Shown here piece by piece: positions 23,099-34,193 of a stretch of DNA of 64,000 nucleotides. The notes below the pieces were generated by a model. That model was not told the origin of the DNA. It worked only from the letters and a program-made list of their open reading frames with translations, and did not search any database. Positions within the stretch are counted from its first letter, which is position 1, and each line of letters begins with the position of its first letter. The position numbers were made by a program, and so were the translations under genes. Origin of the DNA: Phyllostachys edulis (Eukaryota > Streptophyta > Magnoliopsida > Poales > Poaceae); contig CM070563.1 of NCBI GenBank assembly GCA_036346405.1, forward strand, positions 17,589,022 through 17,653,021. Direction: 5' to 3'.

Positions 23099-23662
23099 AT
23101 GGCTACCACTAAGCATTTGGCTCTTGTCATCCTTGTCCTCCTTAGCATAGGCATGACCACCAGCGCTCGCAGCCTCCTGGGCTATGGCCCCGGCGGAGGC
23201 GGCGGCGGTGGTGGTGAGGTGGTGGTGGTGGTTACGGTGGGTCTGGTCTGGTCTGGTCTGGGTCTGGTCTGGTACGGTGAGGAGGTGGCAGTGGGGGTGC
23301 TGCCGGTGGGTGGGTATGGACATGGTGGCGGCGGCGGGCGTGGTGGCCAAGGCGGCGGTGCGGGCTATGGGCATGGGGCGGTGAGGGCTCGCTCGCTATG
23401 GCGCCGTGCAGTCTTTGCTAGTGGTGGTGGTGGTGACACACGGGCGGCGGCGGCGGCGCGGTGGTGGGTCCGCAATGGCTCGGAGCTATGGTTCGGTCTG
23501 TGGCGGGTATGGGCAGGGTGGTGCTCACGGTGGAGGTATGGAAGCGGCGGCGGAGGTGGCGCGGCGGCGCCTGGGGCTCCGCCCGCTATGGCTCGCTCGT
23601 GTGGCGGCGGCGGCAACGACACCACTAAGCTCATTTTCAGAGCCAAGTGCAATAGTCTATAG
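23099..23662 (+). CDS. Glycine-rich cell-wall structural protein, gene 1, probably frame-disrupted
   Basis: The first 23 residues (MATTKHLALVILVLLSIGMT and following) form a signal peptide ending near TTSAR, then SLLGYGPGGGGGGGG begins a Gly-rich domain. This architecture is the apoplastic glycine-rich protein class: secreted, structural, thought to associate with wall polymers. After about residue 39 the frame yields Val/Trp/Leu-rich sequence where the other frame would give GGGGYGGSG-type repeats, and it alternates again further on; the stop at 23662 follows a non-Gly tail. Several small indels relative to an intact gene are therefore likely, either real decay or sequencing/assembly error in GGT/GGC runs. 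The gene is single-exon as read, tandem with gene 2, with a TATA box and AATAAA. Confidence 0.7.
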   Translation: MATTKHLALVILVLLSIGMTTSARSLLGYGPGGGGGGGGEVVVVVTVGLVWSGLGLVWYGEEVAVGVLPVGGYGHGGGGGRGGQGGGAGYGHGAVRARSLWRRAVFASGGGGDTRAAAAARWWVRNGSELWFGLWRVWAGWCSRWRYGSGGGGGAAAPGAPPAMARSCGGGGNDTTKLIFRAKCNSL

Positions 23663-23778
23663 TGAAAATGTATCATCAGTGATGAGTCGGTCTCTCTCAC
23701 TGCTTTATGAAGAGCTTGTTTGAGTATATGTAATAGTGCACTCTGCTTGCCGCTTTACTTGCTTGGCAAAGCCTGATA

Positions 23779-23784
23779 AATAAA
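23779..23784 (+). terminator. Polyadenylation signal AATAAA, gene 1
   Basis: AATAAA follows GCTTGGCAAAGC, a near-palindrome also present before the poly(A) signals of gene 2 and of the relic third copy. This shows the 3'UTRs are homologous. Confidence 0.65.
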
Positions 23785-23789
23785 ACGAT

Positions 23790-25258
23790 CTTTGGAATAA
23801 GATCATACTTCTGTATACATGGAGCTGTTAACTGAAGAAGTGTGATATGCAAGCACAAAGAATTTACGATACATGTCAACCTACTAAATATGTAGATGAT
23901 GTAAGAAGGAAAAATTTTCTGCACTTTTCGGGCACGATCGATCTCTCAATTTTAAAATCATGTTGCATATCAAAGAGAAGCTATAATCTGACACGAATTC
24001 AGTTCCATTTTTTCTACAAGCCTGATGATTAACTGATTATGCAACATACAGTTCCTGAAGGATATCAGATGATCGTATACTAAACTCTATTTCTGAATTC
24101 TCTGAATATTTTGCAGTTGCGTCAACCAATTTATTAACCAAAGCTTTTAGGAAAATGTCCATAAACAATCTTGCGTCGACATTTAAACTTCTCCCCAGGG
24201 TTTGGCAGTTTGGCCCTTGTCAACTTACTATTGTAGATTTGAATTTGCAAAACTCGGAAAAACTGGCTGGTTTTTCCGTTCCCGGTTACCACTGGTAAAT
24301 CCGGTTACCGCCGGTAACCGGCCGGTTTTTTGTTCCCAGTGATACTCTGAACTCTGAAACTCTTCCAAGTTCCAATTTTTGTGCAAACTGATCTGCTACT
24401 TGTGTGATGGTTCTAAACTAACTAAAAATTGCATACGCAGCTTAGTTTTTCCTGCTAGTTCAGACAGCAGATTAGAGAATAACTGAAATTTGGATTTGCA
24501 ATCGCAAGAACACTATCATGTTCAGAAATCACATATCCTGATTTCAGGTCCAAATTTTTGTCTGCGAAACTAAAATATGCAGTGCTGTACTGCTGCCATT
24601 CTAGGCCACTTCTCTGTTTCCTTCTCCTTTTCCTCTGTACGCTGTTCTTTACCTGGCTCCTAGTGTCAATCCTCCAAACTGAAAGAGGTAGCAATCAGAC
24701 AACACTGCAGTCAGTACTCAGTACAACGCTTTACTTTTATTTACCAACTCCTCTGTTGATTTGTTTGCATCTTCCTGTCGATCAATTTACCAATCCAAGT
24801 CCGAATTTTTTTCCCAGGGCGGCTTAGTACAACACGACAGTCAGTCTAACATGCAGTTTGTCGGGCGGTTTGACGACTGCTACTACATAGCAGTGAAACA
24901 GTGTCTAGTGTAAGATCATGTTTGTCACATGATTAATGCATCTCTCCGACTGAAATATGTGTTTTCTCCAGACATAATTTCTGTTGAATTCTTCTACAAT
25001 CTTTTTGGGATTACAAATTTACTGTGGCCTCTGTGCTAGTATGTATACTTCATACGTGTTTCAGTTCGTTGTTTTGATTGGTAATCTGTATGCATGCCAC
25101 CTCAAGGATATATAATTTGTTCTCCGTGTGAAGCTAATAACTGAAATGAGTGGCTAATGATCAGCTGGTGTGAATGCCTGTATACTACTAGTATATAGCT
25201 TCACCAATACATCAATTATTTGGTTACAGGAAAGCAAGAAAAAAGGGAAAGTATAAAG
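23790..25258. other. Intergenic stretch between the two glycine-rich genes
   Basis: No supported gene. At 24265-24345 there is a cluster of GGTTACC/GGTAACC and CCGGCCGG motifs, including the perfect palindrome GGTTACCGCCGGTAACC, of unknown origin. The 89-codon frame at 24558 has no recognisable domain. Confidence 0.45.
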
Positions 25259-25458
25259 CAAACCCAACACAAGTAACATCACACACCGCTCTCCAAAATG
25301 TCAAGAAAGGCGAAACCACTAGCACTACAACACCACTACTGGTCCTCATTTCACACCAAACGCGTCCAAAGTCTATCTACGTGCATTGAGCATTGGCCTT
25401 TAGTTTTGGACCATTCTGTGAGCCGTCGGTGGAAGCCATGCACGCACAAGAAGCGCCC

Positions 25459-25466
25459 TATAAATA
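25459..25466 (+). promoter_or_regulatory. TATA box of glycine-rich protein gene 2
   Basis: CCCTATAAATACC lies 76 bp before the ATG at 25535. The leader ends ACACTTGCACTGAAGTA, also found in gene 1 (23068-23084), marking an orthologous transcript start region. Confidence 0.82.
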
Positions 25467-25534
25467 CCTCCACCTCTCCTCGCTCTCGACACACAACCAC
25501 ACTTGCACTGAAGTAGCTACCTAGGAAAGTGAAG

Positions 25535-26182
25535 ATGGCTACTATGCATTTGGCTCTGGCCATCCTTGTCCTCCTTAGCTTAGGCATGACTACAAGTGCC
25601 CGAACCCTCCTGGGTTATGGTGCCGGTGGAGAAGGTGACGGTGGAGGCGGTGGTGGTAATAGTGGATCGGGGTATGGGTCTGGGTATGGTGAGGGAACTG
25701 GTGGAGGTGCTGCTGGTGGGTACGGCCATGGTGGTGGCGGTGGCGGCGGCGGTGGTGAGGGTGGTGGGTCTGGCTCTGGGTATGGTTCTGGGCAAGGGTA
25801 TGGCTCTGGCTATGGGGTGGCGGTGGCGCTTTGGGTGCTGGTGGTTATGGGAGTGGTGGAGGCGGCGGGGCGTGGTGGTCAAGGTGGCGTGGGGATCCGG
25901 TTATGGGTCGCGAGGTTATGGCTCGGGTATGGATCTGGCGCGGTGGTGCTAGTGGTGGTGGAGGTGGACACGGCGCGGCGTGGCGGCCAAGGTGGTGGTT
26001 CTGGCAGTGGCTATGGCTCTGGATATGGGTCTGGTGGTGGATATGGGCAAGGCGGTGCCCGTGGCGGAGGATACGGAAGTGGCGGTGGCGGCGGAGGAGG
26101 CGGCGGCCAAGGCGGAGGCTCCGGATATGGTTCCGGCTCCGGGTATGGGTATGGCTCTGGTGGAGGTGGCGGACACTACTAG
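25535..26182 (+). CDS. Glycine-rich cell-wall structural protein, gene 2
   Basis: 215 codons from the ATG at 25535; this start is preferred because it aligns with MATTKHLAL of gene 1, while two extra residues upstream would need a GTG start. Signal peptide residues 1-23 (MATMHLALAILVLLSLGMTT), then TLLGYGAGG and a Gly/Ser/Tyr domain with GYGSGYG and GGGGGGG blocks to the carboxy end SGGGGGHY. The first (about 30-95) and last (about 150-215) parts are canonical GSGYGSGYGSGGGYGQGG repeats. The middle (about 96-150) is Val/Leu/Arg-rich because the frame is displaced; the Gly-rich reading continues in another frame at 25831-25910. Two compensating indels, natural or from assembly, are likely. Expected location is the cell wall. 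Confidence 0.85.
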   Translation: MATMHLALAILVLLSLGMTTSARTLLGYGAGGEGDGGGGGGNSGSGYGSGYGEGTGGGAAGGYGHGGGGGGGGGEGGGSGSGYGSGQGYGSGYGVAVALWVLVVMGVVEAAGRGGQGGVGIRLWVARLWLGYGSGAVVLVVVEVDTARRGGQGGGSGSGYGSGYGSGGGYGQGGARGGGYGSGGGGGGGGGQGGGSGYGSGSGYGYGSGGGGGHY

Positions 26183-26338
26183 GTCTGGGCTCCAAGATAG
26201 AGCAATTCCACCGTCACAACATATAAACATATACGAGTCTGTACCATTGCTATAGACGAAAGCTTTGTTTTGACATACATTATGTAATGCTTCTATGTTG
26301 GGCTTGCCGATGTACGCGATTTGGCTTGGCAAAGCAAA

Positions 26339-26348
26339 AATAAATAAA
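26339..26348 (+). terminator. Overlapping polyadenylation signals, gene 2
   Basis: Two overlapping AATAAA motifs follow TTGGCTTGGCAAAGC, about 160 bp after the stop codon. Confidence 0.7.
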
Positions 26349-26840
26349 TGAAGTGATTCTTGGAATTTTTATCCGTCCGATATACTTTGAGATTTGCATT
26401 TCTTCTCATATGATGGATTGGGTCCGATTTAATTATGATTTTTTTCTTCGAAGCATAACGGGTTCACCATATTGCCGTATTTTGTCGGTATAGAATTTCA
26501 TTTTGTCTTTGATTTTGCTCAATATCCCAAAGTATATTTAGATTTTGAATCATGTGATGGAAATATGAGTTATTAAGACTTTCGAGAATAATTACAAGTG
26601 AGTATGAACAAAAATTACATAAATAATTTACTGTAATTTATGTATAATGAAGTTGTAAATGAACTAATTAAATGAACTAAACCCACAGCCAGATTAACTT
26701 GTTTGAAGGGGGAGCGGACCCATTAGGAATGGGCTATCGTTGATCATCTAGTTGATGGGCTTCATACGAGAGTTCATAGTGTGGTGCAGGATCCGACAGA
26801 TTTTGTCTCACAAAACAGTAGAAGTTTCAATAGACAGTCC
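26349..26840. other. Spacer between gene 2 and the relic third copy
   Basis: AT-rich; no gene or transposon end recognised. Confidence 0.5.
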
Positions 26841-26982
26841 CAAACATAAACGAGTCTGTACCATTGCTGTAGACGAAAGCTTTGTCTTGACGATACATTA
26901 TGTAATGCTTCTGAATTGGGCTTGCCAATGTACGCGCTTTGGCTTGGCAAAGCAAAATAAATAAAGTGATGCTTGGAATAAC
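26841..26982 (+). pseudogene. Relic 3'UTR of a third glycine-rich protein gene
   Basis: This stretch is nearly identical to 26222-26362 (the 3'UTR of gene 2). Shared phrases are CGAGTCTGTACCATTGCT, AGACGAAAGCTTTGT, ACATTATGTAATGCTTCT, GGGCTTGCC and TTGGCTTGGCAAAGC followed by AATAAATAAA. No coding region precedes it: the sequence immediately upstream is unrelated AT-rich DNA. The copy is therefore a deletion remnant of a third tandem gene or a partial unequal-crossover product. Confidence 0.85.
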
Positions 26983-27780
26983 TGCGCATTTGTTCTCGTA
27001 CTTAACAGAGCAATACATTTACTGCATATCCAAGAGTGATATATACGTGGAACTGCAGGGTTTCTAATTGTCGATGATGACGGCGGACAAATTGGCTCGC
27101 CGAGGTCGGGCCTCGTCATCCCGTATGTCCACTCCGTCAGATTCACAACCAGACGGCCTTGCATCTGCTGGGATCATGCTCATACACCACGTGGAAACCT
27201 GCAGAGAAGTGCTAGGACGTCTTAGTTTGTCAACTTAGCTAGAGCTAGCTAGTACCCACTAATATTCAGGCCTGCAGGACAATTCTTGTCGTAGTGGATA
27301 TGTCTAGGTGAGAAGAGTCCATCTCTGCATTATGCCACTTTTTATGTTGTGCTGTACTAAGAACCATAGCTTTTAGGCTAAAACCAGTGCACTCCTAAGC
27401 TCACGACGAAGCTTTGCACTCCGCGCTGGTCCCTTCAGTTCCACGCCGTTTAATTAGTGTGGACTTGGGCGGCTGCTTGTGTGCTACTTTCTGTCTCCTT
27501 TAATTTCCAACTCTGTTCAGACTGCCCTGGAATCCTGCAACTCACCGGGCCGGCGGTTTCAGTTTGCAATTTCCTCCGCACTTGTCACGACCTGACGTAC
27601 GTCCCCAGGCCACAACGGCACGCAGCCGCGTGGGCTGTGCCGCCTTGTCGGATCCAGATTCTGATAATCCAAATTCTCTGTAAAAACACTATGCTATTTG
27701 CTGGATCAGTAGATAGCATTCACAGATATGTCACTGAATCAATTCATACATGACGTAAATAAAACCATACCATTCATTAA
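26983..27780. other. Unassigned stretch downstream of the glycine-rich cluster
   Basis: No supported gene. The 98-codon frame at 27457-27753 has no recognisable domain. Confidence 0.45.
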
Positions 27781-30700
27781 TTAACACATCGAGTTTACAT
27801 AGACCGCATTGGGTTAGGTTTTACAAAAAGGGAGCCGAACAAGGCCAACATGATTAGATTACAAAAGTAGCGGAAGCGAAAACGGAAGCGAAAGGGGTGA
27901 GAGTACATCTCACCACAGGCAAGTGATTGGGGAAACCCGTGTGTGTCCGATATTACCCAAAGACTTAAATAATATATGATGCACGCAAGTACCAACGGAG
28001 TCAACTAGACTAGGGCGAGACTAGAACAACTAAGACTAACTACGCTTCATTCATGTCCAAGGCCTCCAACTTCAAGATCCTCGTAGTAGTCGTAATTCTC
28101 TGGATTTCTGCTTCGAGGGTTTTGGAGGAAAGAGCAAGAATGAGCATAACTTCCGTGCTCGCAAGCCAACACACAATGCAATAATATACATACAAGGCTA
28201 AACAAGGATGGCTCGGGTTCTTTTATTTGCTAAAGCAGCATTTTCAATTATCTTATTTACAAATTCCTATCACTTAGCATTTTTAACAAATGGCATTTTA
28301 TAAAGAGAGTAATTATGCAATATTTGTAACAGCAGAGGCTACCTCTGCCTTATGCTTATTTTGATTGGAGTTACCTCCATTCATTACCACCGCTGAGCTC
28401 GAAGGCTCAGGTAAATCCAAACCCAGGGCTAGGTGAGCCCATCTCATTTTTATACTACCCACAAAGGTTTTTTAAATAGAACTAACTCCAGTAAAGTTCT
28501 CATATGCGCCTTTGACCGTAGACGCGGCTGTTTAAATAGTTTAGACTCTGCAGAGGTTGTACACTGTACCCACAAGAGATAGTCATACTCATTACCCCAC
28601 ACGATTCCTTAGTCATGTAGTTGAGCGACCGTCACAGTAACCTTTCAAATTACCTCGCCCCTTCCATCATCTTACTCGTATGGACCGCGCTTACGGTGGG
28701 TCCTATAAGTTTGTGCGGGATGTCACCTCTATGACTAGTCGTAGCAGGCACCTCACCCTTCCTTGGTGTCCCATGCAAGTTGGACCGCGTCCACACTGGC
28801 ACATTTCATTAGTGAGATGACTTTCAGGGTCCAATAAATTTACTAGGCCAAGTTGCAGTTTGCAAACTTGTGGTTGTACTTGTTTTACACAGGAGGTCAT
28901 GACAAGATTAAGTCCTTAGGGGTTATTTTGGCGGTTTATTCCATACACCAACTCCTTGGGCTACATTAGTACCCACCAACATTATAGCATTCACAGCCAG
29001 CATTCTTTGGGCTACATTAGCACCCAATCACAAAACACCATTCATCACATCATCCGTCCAGATAGGAACAACAATTAGGGTTTTTGAGGAGTAAAAATAC
29101 ATCAACTCAACCATCTCAGTCATTTCCCCACAATGACTGCATAAATCCACTTTTTATGTTTAAAAGATGATGATTGGGACATTTAATGTCCCTAAGATTA
29201 ACAAGACTAGCATGTCACTTAAATACAACCTATAACTAGTATTTACTATTTATTTACTAGGGTGACATGGAATAATGGATTCAATTATCAAGGGATGGCA
29301 TATTAATTAATTAATCAACAAATGGGTATTTAACTACCTTAAGCTTTAATATACATTTGATTAAAGAATTAAAGCATGCAATTTTGGTGATTTAAATGAA
29401 TATAATTTGCACAAAATGTAGGCTCAATATGATCAAAGTATTGACTCGCCTTGTATATAGGTAAGAGGGTCTTGATAATCTTGTGCTTGATCGGAGTGGA
29501 GATCCTCCGCATCTTCGAATCGTAATCGGACGAAAGTACTGGAAAAAGACACAAACAAGCAAAGAGAGTAAATAAATACAAATGAACTCCAAATTAAACA
29601 AAACCTATGCCATTAGTAAGATCTTGAATTAACAATTTTTTAGAAACAAATTTCATAATTTTTGGAGTTACGACGAGGGAGAACGGAGCTTCCAAAGATG
29701 AGAATTGAAATTAAATCAAAGGAATAAAGAGAGGAGAGTAGATTGGGTGCATCCCGCAGTACATGGACCAAATCCATATGGCCTTGGCTGCCACTAGGAA
29801 GGGCTCGGGCCCACTTGTCAAAGGGAGAGAGAAGGACAAGGGCCATGACATGTGGGCCTTTCAAGCAAATCACCCAAATCCCCCATCTGATGCAATCGGC
29901 CGCAGAGAAAAAGAGAGGGGAAAGCAAAGGAAGGTACGGCGCGGCCAAGGGCGGTGGCGACGGTGTGGCGAGCGAGGCGGCGGGCGGCGGTGAGTGCCCA
30001 AATCGCTCGCCCGAGGACGCATTTACTGGGATGGAGGTGGCGGCCGGAGAGGGCTCTGGCGCGGTGGCGGCGTGCTAGAGGTGGCGACAGCTCCACGCCT
30101 CGATGGCGAGCGGCGGTGGAGTAGCACGGAGGGGCAAGGGCGGCGCACCGGCCGCACTGAGTGAGAGGAAGCCGGCGGCGGGGTTAGGGCTGCTCGGGGA
30201 CGACCGAGGCGGTCTGACGGCGGCGGCCTAGGGCGGAGGAGAAGGGACCACGGTGGCGGCTTGTCTCGGCGGCGGGGAAGGTGAAGGGAGGAGGGGAACG
30301 ACATCCTCGTGTCGCGGCGCCTCGTGACGTGGTCGGCAGGGCGAGGCGTTCACCGGAGCAGCGGTGCGATGGCGCGGCCAAGGCGGGAGTGGCGTCCTCA
30401 GCTTCGGCTCTGGCTCCGATTGCGACAAGGAGAATGGAGTAGAGGAAGGGGAAGAAACGGGGAGCAAGGGGGAGCTTGGGGCCTTCTCTTATAGCCACCA
30501 GGAGGGAGATGGCCGTTGGGGAGGCATGCGGATCGCTCGGTCCCGAGGGTGACCAGCATGGGCGCACTGGCAAGCAACGACTTGCGCGGCCATGGAGAAG
30601 CGACAAGGCGGAAGCTTGCCGCCAGAGGTCAAGGGAGCAGGTGGGCGACGGGACTTCAAGCGCGAATGCACATGGCGCGGAATAGGCGCGGGTGCAGGAT

Positions 30701-31326
30701 GGCAGGAGCACAGGCGCTGGTGCACGTGCGTGCGTGAGCGCGGCGTGACGCAAGGCGCGAACTGGGGTGCTCGCGGGTAGGTGGTGGAGGTGATGGAGCA
30801 GCAGGGGAGCTCGTGGGGTGACGACTTGGTGCAGGCGACTCGTGGCGATGGCGTCATGGAAGAGAGAGGGAGAGGCACGGTCGGTTGATCGAGGAAGAAG
30901 ATGACCCGCGGCGGGCCAAAGAAGGAAAGCCGAAGCGATGCCGCCAAGCAAACGAATAAAAGAAAGAGGTCAATAAGCGGCCGAGTAAAAAGGGAAAAAG
31001 GCCGGAAGTGGGCTGCTGCTACTGGCCCGAAGAAGGCAGGCCGGGGGAGAAAAAAGGCCGGGTGGGCCAGGAGAAAAGGGGGCCGGCCCAAAAGAAGAAA
31101 GGGGCTGAGCCCAAGAAAGAATAGAATGCCAAAAGAGAAAGGGCCCGAAATTCAGAAGAGAGAAATGCAAACTCAAATTTGAATTTTGAAGGTCAAGGAT
31201 ATTTGAAACACAAACCCGAGCTTAAAGAAGAAGATTTTCAAAAATACTTGGTAATTTGAAATACGGAGGAAGACCGGAATCCAAATTAGTAAATACTATT
31301 CCCGAACGGAAAACGGGAATGTGACA
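27781..31326 (-). repeat. Long minus-strand LTR-like block, about 3.5 kb
   Basis: On minus the block begins TGTCACATTCCCG at 31326, an LTR-type start, then AT-rich sequence, a GC- and purine-rich body at 29900-31160, and a distal half ending near GTGTTAATTAATGAATGG. This layout resembles a large gypsy LTR. Open frames up to 255 codons (30184-30951 minus) are low-complexity Arg/Pro/Ala frames. No primer site, polypurine tract or target duplication was found, so the left border and the class are uncertain. Confidence 0.45.
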
Positions 31327-31897
31327 CGCTTACCTCCAGCAAACGGCCGGCATTTCTCCGCAGCCCGTCCTTCCCGCGTGGTCCGTGGTAGCGTCGTCAC
31401 ACTTTGCTGCGCCAAACGTGGCGCCGTTACACGGTAACGCGTGGCAATTGATACGTGATGCCTGGAATAATAACAGCACATTCGTCTTCTTGACAGAGAA
31501 TACTCCTATATTTCTGTTTAATTTGTCAACGATGGTGATCGACAGAAGTGGTTTGATGACTTGTCCATATTACCCCTCCTGCCTTTGTGGCACGAACACC
31601 AAACATCCTACTACTTGCTTATCTTGTCGGAGCCCAGCAGAAAAAACCGGTAGCCGACCTTTCCATGCATCCCTGTCCGCGAGTTTGCAGTTGCATGCCT
31701 TGTGTCGTGCCAATGGCCAGACTTTTAAAGCTTAATAGTCACTGCCCAAGCTCAACGAATCTTTGTGCACTCCCAGTCTTCTCTGGTCACTTGAGTTTCG
31801 AGCCGTTAGTATTGACCTGGAGAACTGCTTGAGTACCACTTTTCCGTATTCTTTTCCATCACTCTTCAAACTGCCGTGCTACTTCCAAAGAAACAAT
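31327..31897. other. Unassigned stretch left of the foldback element
   Basis: Nothing recognisable. It ends in AAGAAACAA at 31888-31896, which is almost repeated after the foldback. Confidence 0.45.
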
Positions 31898-32411
31898 GGA
31901 TTTTTTTTTTTTTTTTTACCATTAGTTGCGTCCCACTTCTCACTTATGCCACTAAATTTGACTGCCTCTTGTTTTTGCCACTCTTCTGTTAGAACACTAT
32001 TCAGTTTTGCCACTCTAGAACAGAGTTTGATCGTTAAGAAGTATGCAAAATATTTAGAAAACTGAAGAAAAATACCAGAAATCATAGAAAAATCAGAAAA
32101 AAAACCCAAAAAGTACTAGAATATACAGAAAAATTGTGGATCACTTGTAAACAACAAATAGTGATCCACAAATTTTCTGTGTATTCTAGTACATTTTGGG
32201 TACATTTATGAAATTTTCTATTTTTCTATGTTTTATGATATATTTTTTGCAATTTTCTTAACGGTCAAACTCTGCTGACTTGATAAGAAACTAGCCGAAT
32301 GGCAAAAATGAAATACATACTAACGGAAGAGTGACAAAAACGAGAGGCTGCTAAATTCAGTGGCATAAGTGAGAAGTGGGACACAATTAATGGCAAAAAC
32401 GAAAATTTCCC
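31898..32411. mobile_element. Foldback / MULE-like MITE, about 514 bp
   Basis: Nearly the whole element is one inverted repeat. TTGCGTCCCACTTCTCACTT near 31926 pairs with the complement of AAGTGAGAAGTGGGACACAA near 32366-32385, and pairing continues to a central stem at 32108-32195 (GTACTAGAATATACAGAAAA against its complement). The flanks AAGAAACAAT (31888-31897) and AAGAAACATT (32412-32421) match in 9 of 10 bases, the 9-10 bp duplication size of Mutator-like elements. The right terminus complement GGGAAATTTTC is MULE-like. The left end is partly obscured by a poly-T run. Confidence 0.75.
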
Positions 32412-33422
32412 AAGAAACATTACCGAGGGCACTTTGGTTGCAATTCGGAAGGAAGTCAAGAAAGACGAAGCTCCTACACTCTGTCCTACCTGTAATGGCA
32501 AAAGGCGGCGCCAACCCGAACCCTAGAGGAGAGATGTAGACCAGAGAGGAGGGATCGAGACGGGGAGTGCTACAGTGCGATTTGGACGAAGGGGTGCGGC
32601 TCCGAGGTGTGTTTTCGCAAGAAATTCGCTTCATGCAAGGAGTTACATTTAAAAGCGCATAAATGGAATGAGGGGAACCCGCCGCACATCCATGTCGGTC
32701 GCTCACTACGGACCCGACGGCCCATATTTGTGTATGTGTACTTGTTCACAAATACAGCCTTGTGTACCTGATATGTTGCCGTGAGTCATAGCAGTATGGT
32801 GGAGCACTCGAGCTTGAGCGTTAGGGGCTGTTTGGTTTCCTGCGTCGTCTTGGCTCGCATCGACTCGTGCCCATTCTCAGCTGTTTGGTTGCCTGCGTCG
32901 TCGAGCTGGCCAGGCCGCCCTCGTGCAAAAGGCCGCACCGGGCCTGGCTGAAAGCAAACGCGGGTCGCGACAATCTCTCGTGCGGAAGGCCTTCCGCGTG
33001 CACCCTCGAGCGCGAAGGGTGTGTTTGGTTCCCTGCATGAGACTAGCCTGTCCCGTACGAGTCATGCAGGCTGAGTTGAGTCAGGCTGAGTTGATGCAAG
33101 ATGGGGTGTTTGGTTGGCTGTTTCTGTTGAGCCAGGCCGTGCTGAGATGTTGTTTGGTTAGTTGTTTCTGTTGAGCCAGGCTGTGCTGAGATGTTGTTTG
33201 GTTAGTTGTTTCTGTTGGGCCAAAATTTTTGTGCAATACATATTTCATAATTTGTCAATCTGATTCAAAAAAGGATATTGGCAGTGCCACTAGAGCAGTT
33301 TTTTAGTTGATTAAATTGAACATGAAACTATGACAACCATTTATCAGTCCACTCTTCTACATGAAACTCTACAAACACAAACTTGGTTCAAATGAACATC
33401 TCAAAACATCATTTCACAAAAC
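32412..33422. other. Unassigned stretch with TGTTTGGTT repeats
   Basis: From 32822 (TTAGGGGCTGTTTGGTTTCC) to about 33215, TGTTTGGTT recurs at least six times. A 45 bp unit containing GTTGAGCCAGGC(C/T)GTGCTGA is duplicated at about 33125 and 33170. The GGGGCTGTTTGGTT start resembles PIF/Harbinger- or hAT-type MITE termini, but no inverted partner was seen. Confidence 0.4.
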
Positions 33423-33524
33423 ATCAATGTACTCATTTACTGGCTGATCAGATGAGATCATGTAACCATCCTTGAACTTCATAGACTTAGCTCTTTGGGC
33501 CCTGAGCTTTCCACTCACAATGAC
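33423..33524 (-). pseudogene. RPS3: Captured exon of 40S ribosomal protein S3
   Basis: On minus, after a TTATTTAG acceptor, 34 codons read VIVSGKLRAQRAKSMKFKDG then YMISSDQPVNEYID, followed by two codons and a stop. This is the highly conserved carboxy-terminal part of the uS3/RPS3 protein; by my memory of the family the residue before QPVNEYID is normally Gly, here Asp. Only this exon is present: no KH-domain or amino-terminal coding lies nearby, and the reading stops at once after the similarity ends. It sits about 300 bp from two SEC24-like exons in the same orientation and phase, so it is a captured fragment rather than the resident gene. Confidence 0.88.
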
Positions 33525-33818
33525 CTAAATAAGCATGAATAGATCAGGATTTGCCACTGCATTCTTCTTTACAGGGAAGAAAATCAGAAATCAAAACTGC
33601 AACAACTAGCAATGCCCAGTTCAGTTTGGCAAGGATGACAAGTATCAGAGGAAAACTTAAGCTCACGGCAAAAATATGCAGATACAAGCAAGATGGTTGT
33701 GCTAAATGATAAAGCAGCATCAACTTGATATAATGGAATCTAAGCAGAATTCAGTGAACATCAGGCTAATATTATATGTGTATGTGGTCAATGCATAGAA
33801 AATAGCATGTAAACTTAC

Positions 33819-33938
33819 AGGAAGGTCTGAAAGAGCCAGGGCAATTGCACTGCAAGCCGCAGCAGTTGCACCAGTATGTATAGCATTCATAGAGACATCA
33901 ATAAGGAAGAAATATACAGCAGGCATTGGGTCCCGAAC
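33819..33938 (-). pseudogene. Captured SEC24-like exon (trunk/vWA domain start)
   Basis: Exactly 120 nt (40 codons, phase 0) between a TTTCAG acceptor and a GTAAGT donor on minus: VRDPMPAVYFFLIDVSMNAI then HTGATAAACSAIALALSDLP. PAVYFFLIDVS is the signature opening of the Sec23/Sec24 trunk domain, and the version with NAI-TGATAAAC belongs to the plant SEC24-like (CEF-type) COPII coat proteins that select cargo at the ER. The rest of the gene (gelsolin, helical and the other trunk exons) is missing. The exon is intact in frame and keeps good splice signals. Confidence 0.9.
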
Positions 33939-34193
33939 CTGAAATTGAATAAGATGTCCTTATCATTATTATGGTATTATCAAAAGTGAAAGTAGAAAAT
34001 GAATCACTGAAAAACTAGAATGTGGAAATTTTGCAGATATGGTGCAAGATATATAAAAAGTTATCCTGTTTACATGCTAATATATCAAGACAACATTAAT
34101 ATAAACTATGAAGACACAAGTTTTACGTTACTACAATTGATGAATCTTGCTCAGGAAAAATTACAAGGAACTCGAAACCAGGTAAGGACGGAC

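Noticed and set aside
24265..24345. Regulatory palindrome cluster GGTTACCGCCGGTAACC
   Set aside because: Resembles degenerate repeat sequence; nothing ties it to either glycine-rich gene, as it is absent upstream of gene 1.
30184..30951. 255-codon minus frame, the second longest in the window
   Set aside because: GC-rich LTR-like body with Arg/Pro/Ala-rich low complexity; other frames are equally open; no domain or motif.
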